From NCBI RefSeq assembly GCF_022678625.1, contig NZ_JALBYQ010000001.1, positions 62,001 through 126,000 of the forward strand: a stretch of DNA of 64,000 bases, written 5' to 3'. The DNA is from Aliiroseovarius subalbicans (GTDB lineage: Bacteria; Pseudomonadota; Alphaproteobacteria; Rhodobacterales; Rhodobacteraceae). The first letter of the stretch is position 1, and the number at the start of each line of letters is the position of its first letter. Under the pieces are notes generated by a model. The model saw only the letters and a program-made list of their open reading frames with translations. It ran no database searches and was not told the DNA's origin. The position numbers and the translations under genes are program-made. This document shows, piece by piece, positions 42,238 through 52,101 of the stretch.

Positions 42238-44529
42238 ATGAACAAGGCAATTACCGAGGGGCTGGTCCTGATGCCGCCCCCCTTCGTCGATGGGCTGGAC
42301 GTCTGGTCGAGCGAGAACGGAACTCTGGGCTCGGCGACCTATGACAATTCCGCCAACGCGGCCTTTGTGCCCACGGACCAGGATTTCGCCGGCTGTCTCG
42401 AGCTTTTGAAAACCCAGACCACGCAGAAACTGCGCTGGATGGGGCAGACGCCGCTTCTGCCGGGCTGTTACCTGCGCATCCGCACCAAGGTGAAGGCTCT
42501 GGCGGGGGCGTTGCCGTCGGTGCGCATCGCGGGCTATCCGATGCTGGCCAACGACACCCATGCCAGCGGCTATGTCGAGGTCGGCCCGACCAAGGTGATC
42601 GAGAATTACGGCGAGATTGTCGAGATCGAGGCGATCGTTGGCACCGGCGAGCGCGGCGGTGTGGACATGGTCTGGGGCCCCGATGTGGACTATGCCCATT
42701 TCGGTCTGGACCTGACCGGGTCGAACGGCGGTGTGGTCCGGGTCGAGGATTTCATCATTGAGGACATCACCGCGGCCTTCCTGCGTGACATGATGGACTG
42801 GGTCGATGTGCGCGATTTCGGCGCCAAGGGCGACGGTGTGACCGACGACAAGGCGGCGTTCGAGGCCGCAGATGATGCCGCCAACGGGCGCAGTGTTCTG
42901 GTCGGCGCGGGCACCTACAAGATCGGATCGAACCTGACGATCGACAACGCGATCCGGTTCGAGGGGACTGTCACGATGGCGGACAATGTGCGCCTGTCGC
43001 TGATCCGCAATTTCGACCTGCCGACCTATATCGACGCGTTCGGCGACGAGGTGCTGGCCTTCAAGAAGGCGTTCCAGGCGCTGTTGAACTATACCGACCA
43101 TGACGCGCTGGACATGGGCGGACGCCGGATCGAGCTGGATCGCCCGATCGACATGCAGGGGGCGGTGGACAACCACAGCTCGTTCCTGATCCGCCGGGTG
43201 ATCCGCAATGGTCAGTTCTATGCTATCGACAGCCCGCATTGGGACCCGGATGTGGTCAGCTCAACCGGCAGCTACAACGCCGCGAACCCGTATCAGATGA
43301 CCAACGTGGCCAATATCGCCAACATCCAGCCCGGCAGCCTGGTCACCGGCAACGGCGTGGGGCGCGAGGTCTATGTGCAATACGTGAACGTCGGCGCGGG
43401 CAGCCTGACGTTGAGCCAGCCACTTTATGGCCCGGCAGCCAGCCAGAGCTATACTTTCACCCGGTTCAAATACATGCTGGATTTCAGTGGGTTCACCCAG
43501 ATCAACCGGATGACGATCAGCAATGTGGAGTTCCAGAACAACGGGTCTTCCTCGACGCTTCTGCTGTCGCCCACGGGCGAGAACTTCATCGTGCAGGACT
43601 GCTTTGTCATCAAGCCCAGCCATCGTGGCATCACCAGCCCCGGGCGCGGCTGCCAGGATCTGCACATCGACCGGACCCAGTTCATTTCCGATGAACAAAG
43701 CACCCCGGCGACGGACCGGATCTCGGTCGCGTTCAACGTCAATGCCAATGACGCCAAGATCCGCGACAACCGGTTCCAGCGTATGGGGCTGACTGGGGTG
43801 ATGCATGGCGAAAGCCACCTGATTGTCGGCAACCACTGGTTCCAGGGCGACGAAGTCACCGACGGTCCGCGCGTGGCCGGCATGGTGTTCACCTATGAAA
43901 ACGTCTCGACCGTGATGATCGGCAATTACATCGACAATTGTTTTATCGAATGGACCAACGAACATGACGAGAACCCCGATTATGCGTCAGAGTTCAGCTT
44001 CGGCGGCCTGACCATCACCGGCAACGTGTTTCGCGCGATGGACGTGGCGTCGTGGTCCAATTTCCTTGTCATCAAACCCTATGGCGCCGGGCATTCGATC
44101 TCGGACCTGCACGTGAACAACAACACGTTCAAGTCGATCCAGGGCAACATCGACCGGATCGAGGCTGTGGATGACAGCATCGCGCCGCTGGATTACTGGC
44201 GCACGCGCAATGTCACCTTCGAGGGCAACACATTCGCGGGAGTCACCCAGCGCACGGTCAGCCCGGTGACGCTGGAGTTCGAGCAAAACACCGACGCAAC
44301 CACCTGGACAATGGACCCCAGCGCCTATCTGCCGTTTGGCGGCAATGCGCGCACGGTTACCTCGGTTGTGGCCAAGGGAGACATCCTGAACGGGGTGGGG
44401 GACAAGGTGCATCAGCAGCCGTCGACGGTTCCAAATGCCGGGACGCAGTTCAAATACGTGCAACTGAAGTGGCCCGAGGCTGTGCGCGGCAAGGTGCTTG
44501 TCACGCTGCGGGTCGACAATCCGATTTGA
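42238..44529 (+). CDS. Right-handed beta-helix (Pectate_lyase_3-like) protein, possible GTA head-spike fibre
   Basis: A 763-residue protein with no signal peptide. Residues 1-180 are a beta-rich N domain. The hallmark VRDFGAKGDGVTDDKAAFEAADDAANG at about 197-223 opens a right-handed parallel beta-helix of the phage tailspike/Pectate_lyase_3 type, up to about 690, then a small C-terminal domain. The lack of a signal peptide speaks against secreted pectinase and for a phage-like fibre. From memory, the Rhodobacter GTA head-spike fibre (Rcc01080/GhsB) is of this type. No other GTA genes are in the window, which fits its known dispersed location. That function is inference. Confidence 0.8.
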   Translation: MNKAITEGLVLMPPPFVDGLDVWSSENGTLGSATYDNSANAAFVPTDQDFAGCLELLKTQTTQKLRWMGQTPLLPGCYLRIRTKVKALAGALPSVRIAGYPMLANDTHASGYVEVGPTKVIENYGEIVEIEAIVGTGERGGVDMVWGPDVDYAHFGLDLTGSNGGVVRVEDFIIEDITAAFLRDMMDWVDVRDFGAKGDGVTDDKAAFEAADDAANGRSVLVGAGTYKIGSNLTIDNAIRFEGTVTMADNVRLSLIRNFDLPTYIDAFGDEVLAFKKAFQALLNYTDHDALDMGGRRIELDRPIDMQGAVDNHSSFLIRRVIRNGQFYAIDSPHWDPDVVSSTGSYNAANPYQMTNVANIANIQPGSLVTGNGVGREVYVQYVNVGAGSLTLSQPLYGPAASQSYTFTRFKYMLDFSGFTQINRMTISNVEFQNNGSSSTLLLSPTGENFIVQDCFVIKPSHRGITSPGRGCQDLHIDRTQFISDEQSTPATDRISVAFNVNANDAKIRDNRFQRMGLTGVMHGESHLIVGNHWFQGDEVTDGPRVAGMVFTYENVSTVMIGNYIDNCFIEWTNEHDENPDYASEFSFGGLTITGNVFRAMDVASWSNFLVIKPYGAGHSISDLHVNNNTFKSIQGNIDRIEAVDDSIAPLDYWRTRNVTFEGNTFAGVTQRTVSPVTLEFEQNTDATTWTMDPSAYLPFGGNARTVTSVVAKGDILNGVGDKVHQQPSTVPNAGTQFKYVQLKWPEAVRGKVLVTLRVDNPI

Positions 44530-44547
44530 TTTACCCTGCGAAACAGC

Positions 44548-44580
44548 AAAACGCCCCGGCCTTTCGGCACGGGGCGTTTT
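44548..44580. terminator. Strong terminator after beta-helix gene
   Basis: AAAACGCCCCG (44548-44558) pairs with CGGGGCGTTTT (44570-44580). It can serve both the beta-helix gene and the convergent small gene. Confidence 0.9.
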
Positions 44581-44609
44581 CGAATGAATGTCGCGGTGTG
44601 CCGCTTGGC

Positions 44610-44756
44610 TCAGACCTCTTCGCCCGAGCGGACCAGCCAGCCGTTCGGTCCGGCGATGGTGTCGGGCAGGAACGCAATCATCGCTTCGCGCAGGGCGATT
44701 GTAGCCATCAGACTGATGAGGATCTGGTCGAAGCTGACGTTGGCGAAGAGCGACAT
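44610..44756 (-). CDS. Small hypothetical protein (48 residues)
   Basis: A short protein, MSLFANVSFDQILISLMA..., with one moderately hydrophobic stretch (about 8-32) and an acidic C terminus. The ATG at 44756 has AAAGGA eight bases ahead and it ends before a shared terminator, which supports a real gene. No family is recognised. A membrane-associated small protein is possible. Confidence 0.6.
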   Translation of the reverse strand: MSLFANVSFDQILISLMATIALREAMIAFLPDTIAGPNGWLVRSGEEV

Positions 44757-45028
44757 GGCGTATCCTTTCAAATTCGTGTTGAACCTGATTTGCCCCTCGA
44801 TTGGGGCGGGAACGTGGCACAGAAGGGGTAAAAAAACCGTGTTGATCCCGCGATGGGAACAATGGTCTGGGACGGGAGCGACTGTTCGTGGTTGACGTAC
44901 AAGTAAGCTTAACGCGCCAAGGTGACCCTTCGGCACCTTACTGCCGGTGATTCTATTGATGCGGATCAAAGAATGCGGTGGTGGGATTCGTTAGAATGCT
45001 TCCAACATTCAGGACAGGAGAAATGTGC
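44757..45028. other. Intergenic region before ppk2
   Basis: Contains two small hairpins (GCCCC/GGGGC at 44792-44807 and AAGGTG/CACCTT at 44919-44939). No gene or clear promoter is seen. Confidence 0.45.
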
Positions 45029-45970
45029 ATGGTAGCTGCAACCCCCCGGAATACTCCGGCCAAGAAACCCGCCGCGAAACCTGCGGCTGCGAAGGCGCCT
45101 GCGCCGCAGTTCCCGCAGGTCAGCAAGGACAAGATCCGCCAGACCTTTGAAAACGGCAAGTATCCCTATTCGACCAAGCTGGGGCGCCGTGAATACGAAC
45201 GACAAAAGGCCGAGCTTCAGGCCGAGCTTTTGAAGGTTCAGAAATGGGTCGGTGAGACCGGTCAGAAATTTGTTCTGCTGTTTGAAGGTCGCGACGCGGC
45301 CGGCAAGGGCGGCACGATCAAACGCTTCATGGAGCACCTGAACCCGCGTGAGGCGCGGGTGGTCGCGTTGAACAAGCCGACTGATGCCGAGCGCGGCCAG
45401 TGGTTCTTCCAGCGTTATATCTCGAACCTGCCGACGACGGGCGAAATGGTCTTCTATGACCGCTCCTGGTACAACCGTGCGGGCGTTGAGCGTGTGATGG
45501 GCTTTTGTAGCCCGAACGAGTACTTGGAATTCATGCGCCAGACGCCGGAATACGAACGCATGCTTACGCGCTCCGGCATCCGGCTTTACAAATACTGGTT
45601 CTCGGTCACCCGCGAAGAGCAGAAGCGCCGTTTTGACAGCCGTCAGGATGACCCGCTGAAGCGGTGGAAGCTGAGCCCGGTGGATATTGCGTCCCTGTCG
45701 AAATGGGATGACTACACCGAGGCGAAAGAGGCGATGTTCTTCTACACCGACACCGCTGATGCGCCCTGGACCATCGTGAAGTCGAACGACAAGAAACGCG
45801 CCCGTCTTGAAACGATGCGCCACTTCCTGTCGACGATCGATTACCCGGATAAGGACGAAACCATCGCCCATGCGCCTGATCCGCTGATCATTGGCCATGC
45901 CAGCCAGGTGATCCACGGGTCGGACCACATCCTGGGGGCAAGCCTGCACCCGGATCATCGCCGGGGTTGA
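45029..45970 (+). CDS. ppk2: Polyphosphate kinase 2
   Basis: A 313-residue PPK2 that transfers phosphate between polyphosphate and nucleoside diphosphates. The phosphate loop is FEGRDAAGKGGTIKRF, the Walker-B-like motif is MVFYDRSWYNRAGVERVMGF and the lid arginines lie in SVTREEQKRRFDSR. The first 30 residues are an Ala/Pro/Lys-rich tail (TPAKKPAAKPAAAKAPAP). The ATG at 45029 is chosen because AGGAG lies eight bases ahead; an ATG at 45023 would be too close. A terminator follows. Confidence 0.93.
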   Translation: MVAATPRNTPAKKPAAKPAAAKAPAPQFPQVSKDKIRQTFENGKYPYSTKLGRREYERQKAELQAELLKVQKWVGETGQKFVLLFEGRDAAGKGGTIKRFMEHLNPREARVVALNKPTDAERGQWFFQRYISNLPTTGEMVFYDRSWYNRAGVERVMGFCSPNEYLEFMRQTPEYERMLTRSGIRLYKYWFSVTREEQKRRFDSRQDDPLKRWKLSPVDIASLSKWDDYTEAKEAMFFYTDTADAPWTIVKSNDKKRARLETMRHFLSTIDYPDKDETIAHAPDPLIIGHASQVIHGSDHILGASLHPDHRRG

Positions 45971-45991
45971 GATCGGCAGATATGAGTTGAG

Positions 45992-46020
45992 AAGGGCGGT
46001 GCGACGGTGCCGCCCTTTTT
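45992..46020 (+). terminator. Rho-independent terminator of ppk2
   Basis: AAGGGCGG (45992-45999) pairs with CCGCCCTT (46010-46017), followed by TTT. Confidence 0.88.
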
Positions 46021-46070
46021 CTATGCGGGTCACTGCGCTAGGCTGACAGGGTCAAGTAAGGGGTGTGGGC

Positions 46071-47321
46071 ATGGTGATGACACGACGCGAATTGGTTGCG
46101 GGGCTGTCTGCCCTTGGTGTGGTCGGGTGTGACACCGGTGGTGTCGCCCCTGCGGTGCCAAAACCACCCCGCCCGGCGGACCCGCCGTTGGCCGCCGCGC
46201 CGAACGCGGGGTTCGATGCCTGGGTGGCGGGGTTCAAGGGCCGGGCGCGGGCGCGTGGCCTGTCAGGAGCGACGCTGACGCGCGCGTTCGCCAATGCGGG
46301 TTACCTTCCCGGTGTGGTCACCCGCGACCGCAGCCAGTTCCAGACCCGCCGCACGCTTGAGGATTACCTGGCCATCTCGGCCAGCGACGACCGCGTGGCG
46401 ACGGGCCGCGCCGCGATGCGCAGACACGCGGCCACGCTGTCGCAGATCGAGGCGCGCTATGGCGTCGAGGCTAAGGTTCTGGGCGCGATCTGGGGGATGG
46501 AAAGCCGCTATGGCGCGCGGCGCGGGAATACGCCGGTGGTCTCGGCGCTGGCCACACTGGCCTATGCCGGACGGCGCGGTGCGTTTTTTGAAAGCCAGTT
46601 GATCGCCGCGCTGAAGATCCTTGAGCGTGGCGACATCACGCCCGAACGGATGACCGGAAGCTGGGCCGGCGCGATGGGGCACACCCAGTTCATTCCCACC
46701 ACCTATCAGGCCTATGCGGTCGATTTCGACGGCGACGGGCGGCGCGATGTCTGGGGCGCGGACCCCACCGACGCGCTGGCCTCGGCGGCGCACTACCTAA
46801 AGAAATCCGGCTGGCGCACCGGGCGCCCCTGGGGGCTGGAAGTGCGCCTGCCCAACGGTTTTTCCGCCGCCACCGGGCGCAGCAACCGCCGCAATGTCGC
46901 GGCCTGGCATGCGCTGGGTCTGCGCGACATGGATGGCGGGCGTCTGCCAGATCATGGCGCGGCGGCGGTGTTGCGACTGGCGGGCGCCACAGGCCCGGCC
47001 TTCCTGGTGTTTCACAACTTCGACGTGCTGCTGCGCTACAACAATACGCAGAAGTATGGTCTGGCAGTGGGGCATCTGTCCGACCGGCTGGCCGGCGGAG
47101 GACCGGTGCGCGGGGAATTCGGCGTCGATGCCAATGGCATGACGCTGGTGCAGCGCAAGGAGTTGCAACGCCGTTTGAGTGCGAAGGGCTTTGACGCGGG
47201 CGACCCTGACGGTGTGATCGGCAAGGCCACTATCGCCGCAATCCGCGCCTATCAGGCCGCAAAGGGTATGGCGGTGGACGGCACCCCCACGCTGGCACTG
47301 CTGCGCCATTTGGGTGGATAG
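46071..47321 (+). CDS. Lytic murein transglycosylase (MltB type) with peptidoglycan-binding domain
   Basis: A 416-residue lipoprotein that cleaves glycan strands to 1,6-anhydro ends. The lipobox is ALGVVGC with Cys20, and the TRRELVAG start could also be a Tat signal. The catalytic glutamate lies in GAIWGMESRYGARRGNTPVVSALATLAY. The GAMGHTQFIPTTYQAYAVDFDGDGRRD motif is SltB/MltB-specific. The last 60 residues are a PG_binding_1 domain (LQRRLSAKGFDAGDPDGVIGKATIAAIRAYQ). The ATG at 46071 has AAGGGG seven bases ahead. Confidence 0.92.
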   Translation: MVMTRRELVAGLSALGVVGCDTGGVAPAVPKPPRPADPPLAAAPNAGFDAWVAGFKGRARARGLSGATLTRAFANAGYLPGVVTRDRSQFQTRRTLEDYLAISASDDRVATGRAAMRRHAATLSQIEARYGVEAKVLGAIWGMESRYGARRGNTPVVSALATLAYAGRRGAFFESQLIAALKILERGDITPERMTGSWAGAMGHTQFIPTTYQAYAVDFDGDGRRDVWGADPTDALASAAHYLKKSGWRTGRPWGLEVRLPNGFSAATGRSNRRNVAAWHALGLRDMDGGRLPDHGAAAVLRLAGATGPAFLVFHNFDVLLRYNNTQKYGLAVGHLSDRLAGGGPVRGEFGVDANGMTLVQRKELQRRLSAKGFDAGDPDGVIGKATIAAIRAYQAAKGMAVDGTPTLALLRHLGG

Positions 47322-47348
47322 GCCCCAGTCCGATCGGGGCCCTTGTCC
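47321..47348 (+). terminator. Weak terminator after transglycosylase gene
   Basis: GGCCCC (47321-47326) pairs with GGGGCC (47336-47341), followed by CTTGTCCTT. Confidence 0.45.
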
Positions 47349-47408
47349 TTGGGCGCACGGCCCCTTAGCTGTCAGGTGAACACAGAGGTGCAGAACAGAG
47401 GGGCAGAC

Positions 47409-48005
47409 ATGTGGGACAAGCGGTTTCAAGGCGAAGAATATCTGTTCGGCACCGATCCGGCGACGTTTCTGGTTGATCAGGTCCGACACCTGACACCGGG
47501 CGCGCGCGCCTTGGCGGTGGCTGACGGCGAGGGGCGCAATTCCGTCTTTCTGGCCGAGCGCGGCCTAGAGGTACTCGCGATGGATGCCAGCCCCGTGGGG
47601 GTCGAGAAAGCCCGCAAGCTGGCGCAGGACCGCGGTGTCGAGGTCGATTTCCGCGTGGCCGACATAACGCAGTGGGATTGGGACGCCGAACAGCACGACC
47701 TGATCGTCGCGGTGTTCATCCAGTTCATGGGCCCCGCGCTGCGCGACGCGGTGTTTGCCGGCATGAAACGCGCGTTAAGGCCTGGCGGCACGCTTTTGCT
47801 GCACGGCTATACGCCCGAACAGCTGGGCCATGGCACCGGCGGGCCGGGGCAGGTCGAAAATCTTTATACCGAGGCGCTTCTGGCTGACGCCTTCGCTGAT
47901 TTCCGGATCGAACGGCTCACCGCCTATGAACGGCATATGGACGAGGGCCGGGGGCATTCGGGCCTGTCGGCCCTGATCGACCTGGTGGCGCACAAACCGG
48001 TTTGA
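47409..48005 (+). CDS. Class I SAM-dependent methyltransferase (TehB/UbiE-like)
   Basis: A 198-residue methyltransferase. Motif I is ALAVADGEGRNSVFLAERGLEVLAMDAS, and the later motifs are HDLIVAVFIQFMGPALRDAVFAGMKRALRPGG and TLLLHGYTPEQL. The start MWDKRFQGEEYLFGTDPATFL is typical of a widely spread family annotated as methyltransferase or TehB-like. The substrate is unknown. The ATG at 47409 has AGAGGGG ahead. Confidence 0.88.
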   Translation: MWDKRFQGEEYLFGTDPATFLVDQVRHLTPGARALAVADGEGRNSVFLAERGLEVLAMDASPVGVEKARKLAQDRGVEVDFRVADITQWDWDAEQHDLIVAVFIQFMGPALRDAVFAGMKRALRPGGTLLLHGYTPEQLGHGTGGPGQVENLYTEALLADAFADFRIERLTAYERHMDEGRGHSGLSALIDLVAHKPV

Positions 48006-48045
48006 ACGCTGGACGCCGCAGAGCGCGTGGCCTATCGGTTATGGG

Positions 48046-49398
48046 ATGCGCCAGGACCTGACATATCGCGGACATTTGAAGGCGGCCCTGGCCTTGGGCC
48101 TGCCCCTGATCGGCAGCCATCTGGCGCAGTTCATGGTGCATGTCGTCGATACGCTGATGTTGGGCTGGTACGGGGTGCAGGAGCTGGCGGCGGTGACGCT
48201 GGCGGGCACGTTCTTTTTCATCCTCTTCATCATGGGATCAGGCTTTGCCTGGGCGGTGATGCCGATGGTCGCCGCGGCCAGCGAGGCCGGGGACGACACC
48301 CGCGTGCGGCGTGTGACGCGCATGGGGATGTGGATTTCCGTGGGCGTGGGCATCGCGGTGTTCCCGCTCCTGTTCTTCTCGGCCCCGATCCTGACCGCAA
48401 TGGGACAGGACCCCGAGCTGTCGGAGATCGCGCAACAGTATTTGCGCATCGCGGGCTGGGGGCTGTTCCCGGCGCTCATCGTGATGGTGCTGAAAAGCTA
48501 CCTTGCGGCGCTGGAGCGTGCGCGGGTGGTGTTGTGGACCACGCTGGTGGCCGCGCTGTTGAATGGCGTTCTGAACTATGCGCTGATCTTCGGCCATTGG
48601 GGTGCACCGGAGCTGGGCGTGCGCGGCGCGGCGATCGCCTCGGTCGTCCTGCAGCTGGTCAGCATGGTTGCGCTGGCGATCTATGCGGTGCGCGTGCTGC
48701 CGCAACACGGGCTGTTTACCCGCATCTGGCGCCCGGATTGGGAAGCGCTGGGCGAAGTCGCGCGCATGGGCGCGCAAATCGGCCTGACCTCGCTGGCCGA
48801 GGCGGGGCTGTTTTCCGCCTCGACGGTAATCATGGGCTGGATCGGCACGCTGGAGCTCGCGGCCCATGGCATTGCGATCCAGATCGTATCGCTGTTTTTC
48901 ATGGTGCATGTGGGCCTGTCCAACGCGGCCACCGTGCGCGCGGGGCGCGCGCTGGGGCGGGGCGATGAGCTTGGGCTCAGGCGCGGGGCAGGGACAATCA
49001 TCGCGCTGTCACTGGTCTTTGCCCTGGTGGCGGTGGTGTTGTTCCTGGCGATACCCGGCCCGATGATGGGGGTGTTCCTGGACCCAGATGAACCCCTGCG
49101 CGACGCAATCCTGACCGTGGGCGCGAGCCTTCTGGCGGTGGCGGCGCTGTTCCAGTTTGCCGATGCAGCACAGGTGATGGCGCTGGGCCTGTTGCGCGGG
49201 GTGCAGGACACGCGCGTGCCGATGGTGATTGCCGCGGTCAGCTATTGGATCGTTGGCGTGCCCCTGTCCTATGCGATGGGCATCACCTGGGGCTGGGGTG
49301 GTGTGGGTGTCTGGATGGGACTGGTGATGGGGCTGCTGCTGGCCGGCATCCTGATGATGACCCGGTTCTGGCGCAAATCGTCCCGGATCGCAGGCTGA
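48046..49398 (+). CDS. MATE family efflux transporter (NorM type)
   Basis: A 450-residue inner-membrane multidrug/cation antiporter with two repeats of six membrane segments. The openings are LGLPLIGSHLAQFMVHVVDTLMLGWYG and MGAQIGLTSLAEAGLFSASTVIMGWIG, the two MatE domain starts. The second half contains GLLRGVQDTRVPMVIAAVSYWIVGVPLSY. NorM relatives use sodium or protons to expel drugs. The ATG at 48046 has no strong Shine-Dalgarno. A long hairpin begins on the stop codon. Confidence 0.9.
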   Translation: MRQDLTYRGHLKAALALGLPLIGSHLAQFMVHVVDTLMLGWYGVQELAAVTLAGTFFFILFIMGSGFAWAVMPMVAAASEAGDDTRVRRVTRMGMWISVGVGIAVFPLLFFSAPILTAMGQDPELSEIAQQYLRIAGWGLFPALIVMVLKSYLAALERARVVLWTTLVAALLNGVLNYALIFGHWGAPELGVRGAAIASVVLQLVSMVALAIYAVRVLPQHGLFTRIWRPDWEALGEVARMGAQIGLTSLAEAGLFSASTVIMGWIGTLELAAHGIAIQIVSLFFMVHVGLSNAATVRAGRALGRGDELGLRRGAGTIIALSLVFALVAVVLFLAIPGPMMGVFLDPDEPLRDAILTVGASLLAVAALFQFADAAQVMALGLLRGVQDTRVPMVIAAVSYWIVGVPLSYAMGITWGWGGVGVWMGLVMGLLLAGILMMTRFWRKSSRIAG

Positions 49399-49454
49399 CC
49401 CTTTGCCCCCGGGCAACGCCCACCCACCCACCCCGTTGCCCGGGGCAAAGGGTC
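49397..49454 (+). repeat. Long inverted repeat overlapping the MATE stop codon
   Basis: The left arm (49397-49418) and right arm (49434-49454) pair over 21 bases with one bulged base. The 15-base loop is made of C and A (CCCACCCACCCACCC). It is a very stable hairpin without a T-run and may act as a terminator or 3'-end stabiliser. Confidence 0.8.
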
Positions 49455-49598
49455 ATGGCGGCACAATCGTGGCGTTTCATCTTTCCTGGAATATCCCCGC
49501 CGGAGGCCTGAAATCCCGCCGCGCAGCGGCGCCCGGCCCAACAAGAGGCAACCTGCCGAAGGCAGGCAACGATTGGCGGGAGTGCCCCGTCCGCGGGG
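49455..49598. other. Gene-free stretch with short hairpins
   Basis: 144 bases downstream of the MATE hairpin. Small GC-rich inverted repeats are present (CCTGCCGAAGGCAGG at about 49553-49567) but no gene is seen. Confidence 0.4.
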
Positions 49599-50000
49599 TC
49601 AGCCCTTCATCAGCCGATCTGCCTTCTTGCGCACCAGAACGCTGCGCAGGTCGTGCATGGCCAGAAGCAACGCGTCGGTGACCGTTTCCAAATCCTCGTC
49701 CAAGGCGCGCGATTGTGCCCAATGCGTGGTCAGGTTCAGGTGATCCACCGTGCGCAGGATGTCATCGATATCGCGCGCGGCCAGCACCGCGCGGCGGTCC
49801 TCCATCCAACCCAATATCGCGGTCTTGTCCGCTTCGGACAGGATGCGGTCGCCATGCGGCTTCACCTCGCCGTTCTTGATGTTCACCACCGCGATCTGGT
49901 CCATGTCGATGCGACGCTGGCGGTTCTCGGTGTCCACGCGGAACACGAAGGCGCCGTTTTCGCGAACGCGGAAGTAATATTCGGGAAGGTCGGTGCTCAT
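49599..50000 (-). CDS. Conserved hypothetical protein (133 residues)
   Basis: An unrecognised cytosolic protein. The first 50 residues are strands (EYYFRVRENGAFVFRVDTENRQRRIDMDQIAVVNIKNGEVKPHG). The rest is helical with charged repeats (LETVTDALLLAMHDLRSVLVRKKADRLMKG). The start is the ATG at 50000. It lies 68 bases downstream of the aspartate aminotransferase gene on the same strand and may be read from it. Confidence 0.78.
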   Translation of the reverse strand: MSTDLPEYYFRVRENGAFVFRVDTENRQRRIDMDQIAVVNIKNGEVKPHGDRILSEADKTAILGWMEDRRAVLAARDIDDILRTVDHLNLTTHWAQSRALDEDLETVTDALLLAMHDLRSVLVRKKADRLMKG

Positions 50001-50068
50001 CAGGCAGGCCCGTTCTGGAAGCGCAGTGTTTGCCCGACCCTAACAGGGCCGGGCTGTTCAGGCCAGCC

Positions 50069-51295
<1,227 letters not shown>

Positions 51296-51349
51296 TCATG
51301 AAAGTTCTAGGGTGCGCCGCGAAGGCGATCAAGCAGGATTGGAAGCGAT

Positions 51350-51742
51350 ATGGACGACGACGGCTGGTATTCCAACGACACGGCAACTTTTGGCGACCGG
51401 GTGGCCGGGGCGCGCGAGGCCGAGGGGATGAGCCAGGAGGCATTGGCGCGCCGTCTGGGGGTAAAGCTCAAGACCGTGAAGGGCTGGGAGGACGACCTGG
51501 CCGAACCCCGCGCCAACAAGCTTCAGATGCTGTCGGGCGTGCTGGGCGTGTCGCTGATGTGGCTGTTGACCGGCGAAGGGGACGGCGTCGACGAACCCGA
51601 AGAGGTCCGGGCTCTGACGCCTGAGGTCAAGGACATCCTGCTGGAGGTGCGCAGTCTGAAGACCCAGATCACGGCCAGTGCCGACAAGCTGGGGCGCCTG
51701 GAGAAGGCCCTGCGTAAAACTCTTGAGAGGGGCGCGCTGTGA
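51350..51742 (+). CDS. XRE family helix-turn-helix regulator
   Basis: A 130-residue protein. The XRE domain covers about 12-70 (FGDRVAGAREAEGMSQEALARRLGVKLKTVKGWEDDLAEPRANKLQMLSGVLGVSLMWLLTGEG). A C-terminal coiled-coil-like helix follows (VKDILLEVRSLKTQITASADKLGRLEKALRKTLE), probably for dimerisation. The ATG at 51350 has GGAAGCGAT ahead. The stop overlaps the sdhE start (GTGA). Confidence 0.88.
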   Translation: MDDDGWYSNDTATFGDRVAGAREAEGMSQEALARRLGVKLKTVKGWEDDLAEPRANKLQMLSGVLGVSLMWLLTGEGDGVDEPEEVRALTPEVKDILLEVRSLKTQITASADKLGRLEKALRKTLERGAL

Positions 51743-52008
51743 GTGCTGGGTCCGAAACCCACGAACACCGCCTGAAACGCCTGGCGATGCGCTCGATGCG
51801 GCGTGGGATCAAGGAAATGGATATTATCCTGTCGGCCTACGGTGACGCGCACCTTGCGGCGATGGATGACGCGGGGCTCACGCTTTACGATGCGCTTCTG
51901 AACGAAAATGATCAGGATCTGTATCAATGGGTCACGGGCCAGATTGGCGCGCCGGACCGTTTTGCCGCGCTGATCGAGGACATCGCGCAGCACGCTGGCG
52001 CGCGCTGA
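51739..52008 (+). CDS. sdhE: Succinate dehydrogenase assembly factor 2 (SdhE)
   Basis: An 89-residue FAD-assembly chaperone that promotes flavinylation of SdhA. The family RGxxE motif is MRRGIKEMD (about 20-28), with the acidic FNxLLE-like tail LYDALLNENDQDLYQWVTG. The start is GTG at 51739, overlapping the XRE stop. No sdh genes are near, as is common. Confidence 0.9.
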   Translation: MSAGSETHEHRLKRLAMRSMRRGIKEMDIILSAYGDAHLAAMDDAGLTLYDALLNENDQDLYQWVTGQIGAPDRFAALIEDIAQHAGAR

Positions 52009-52101
52009 CCGGAAAACTTTTCTACAATTTCCGGTCGCATTTAACTGAATGTTCTGATTCCTCCCCCAATGTCCCTTGCACGGATAAAGGCGGAGAAACG
52101 A

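Noticed and set aside
42238-44529. Secreted pectate lyase
   Set aside because: No signal peptide and no catalytic lyase motif could be confirmed; the beta-helix motif is shared with phage tailspikes.
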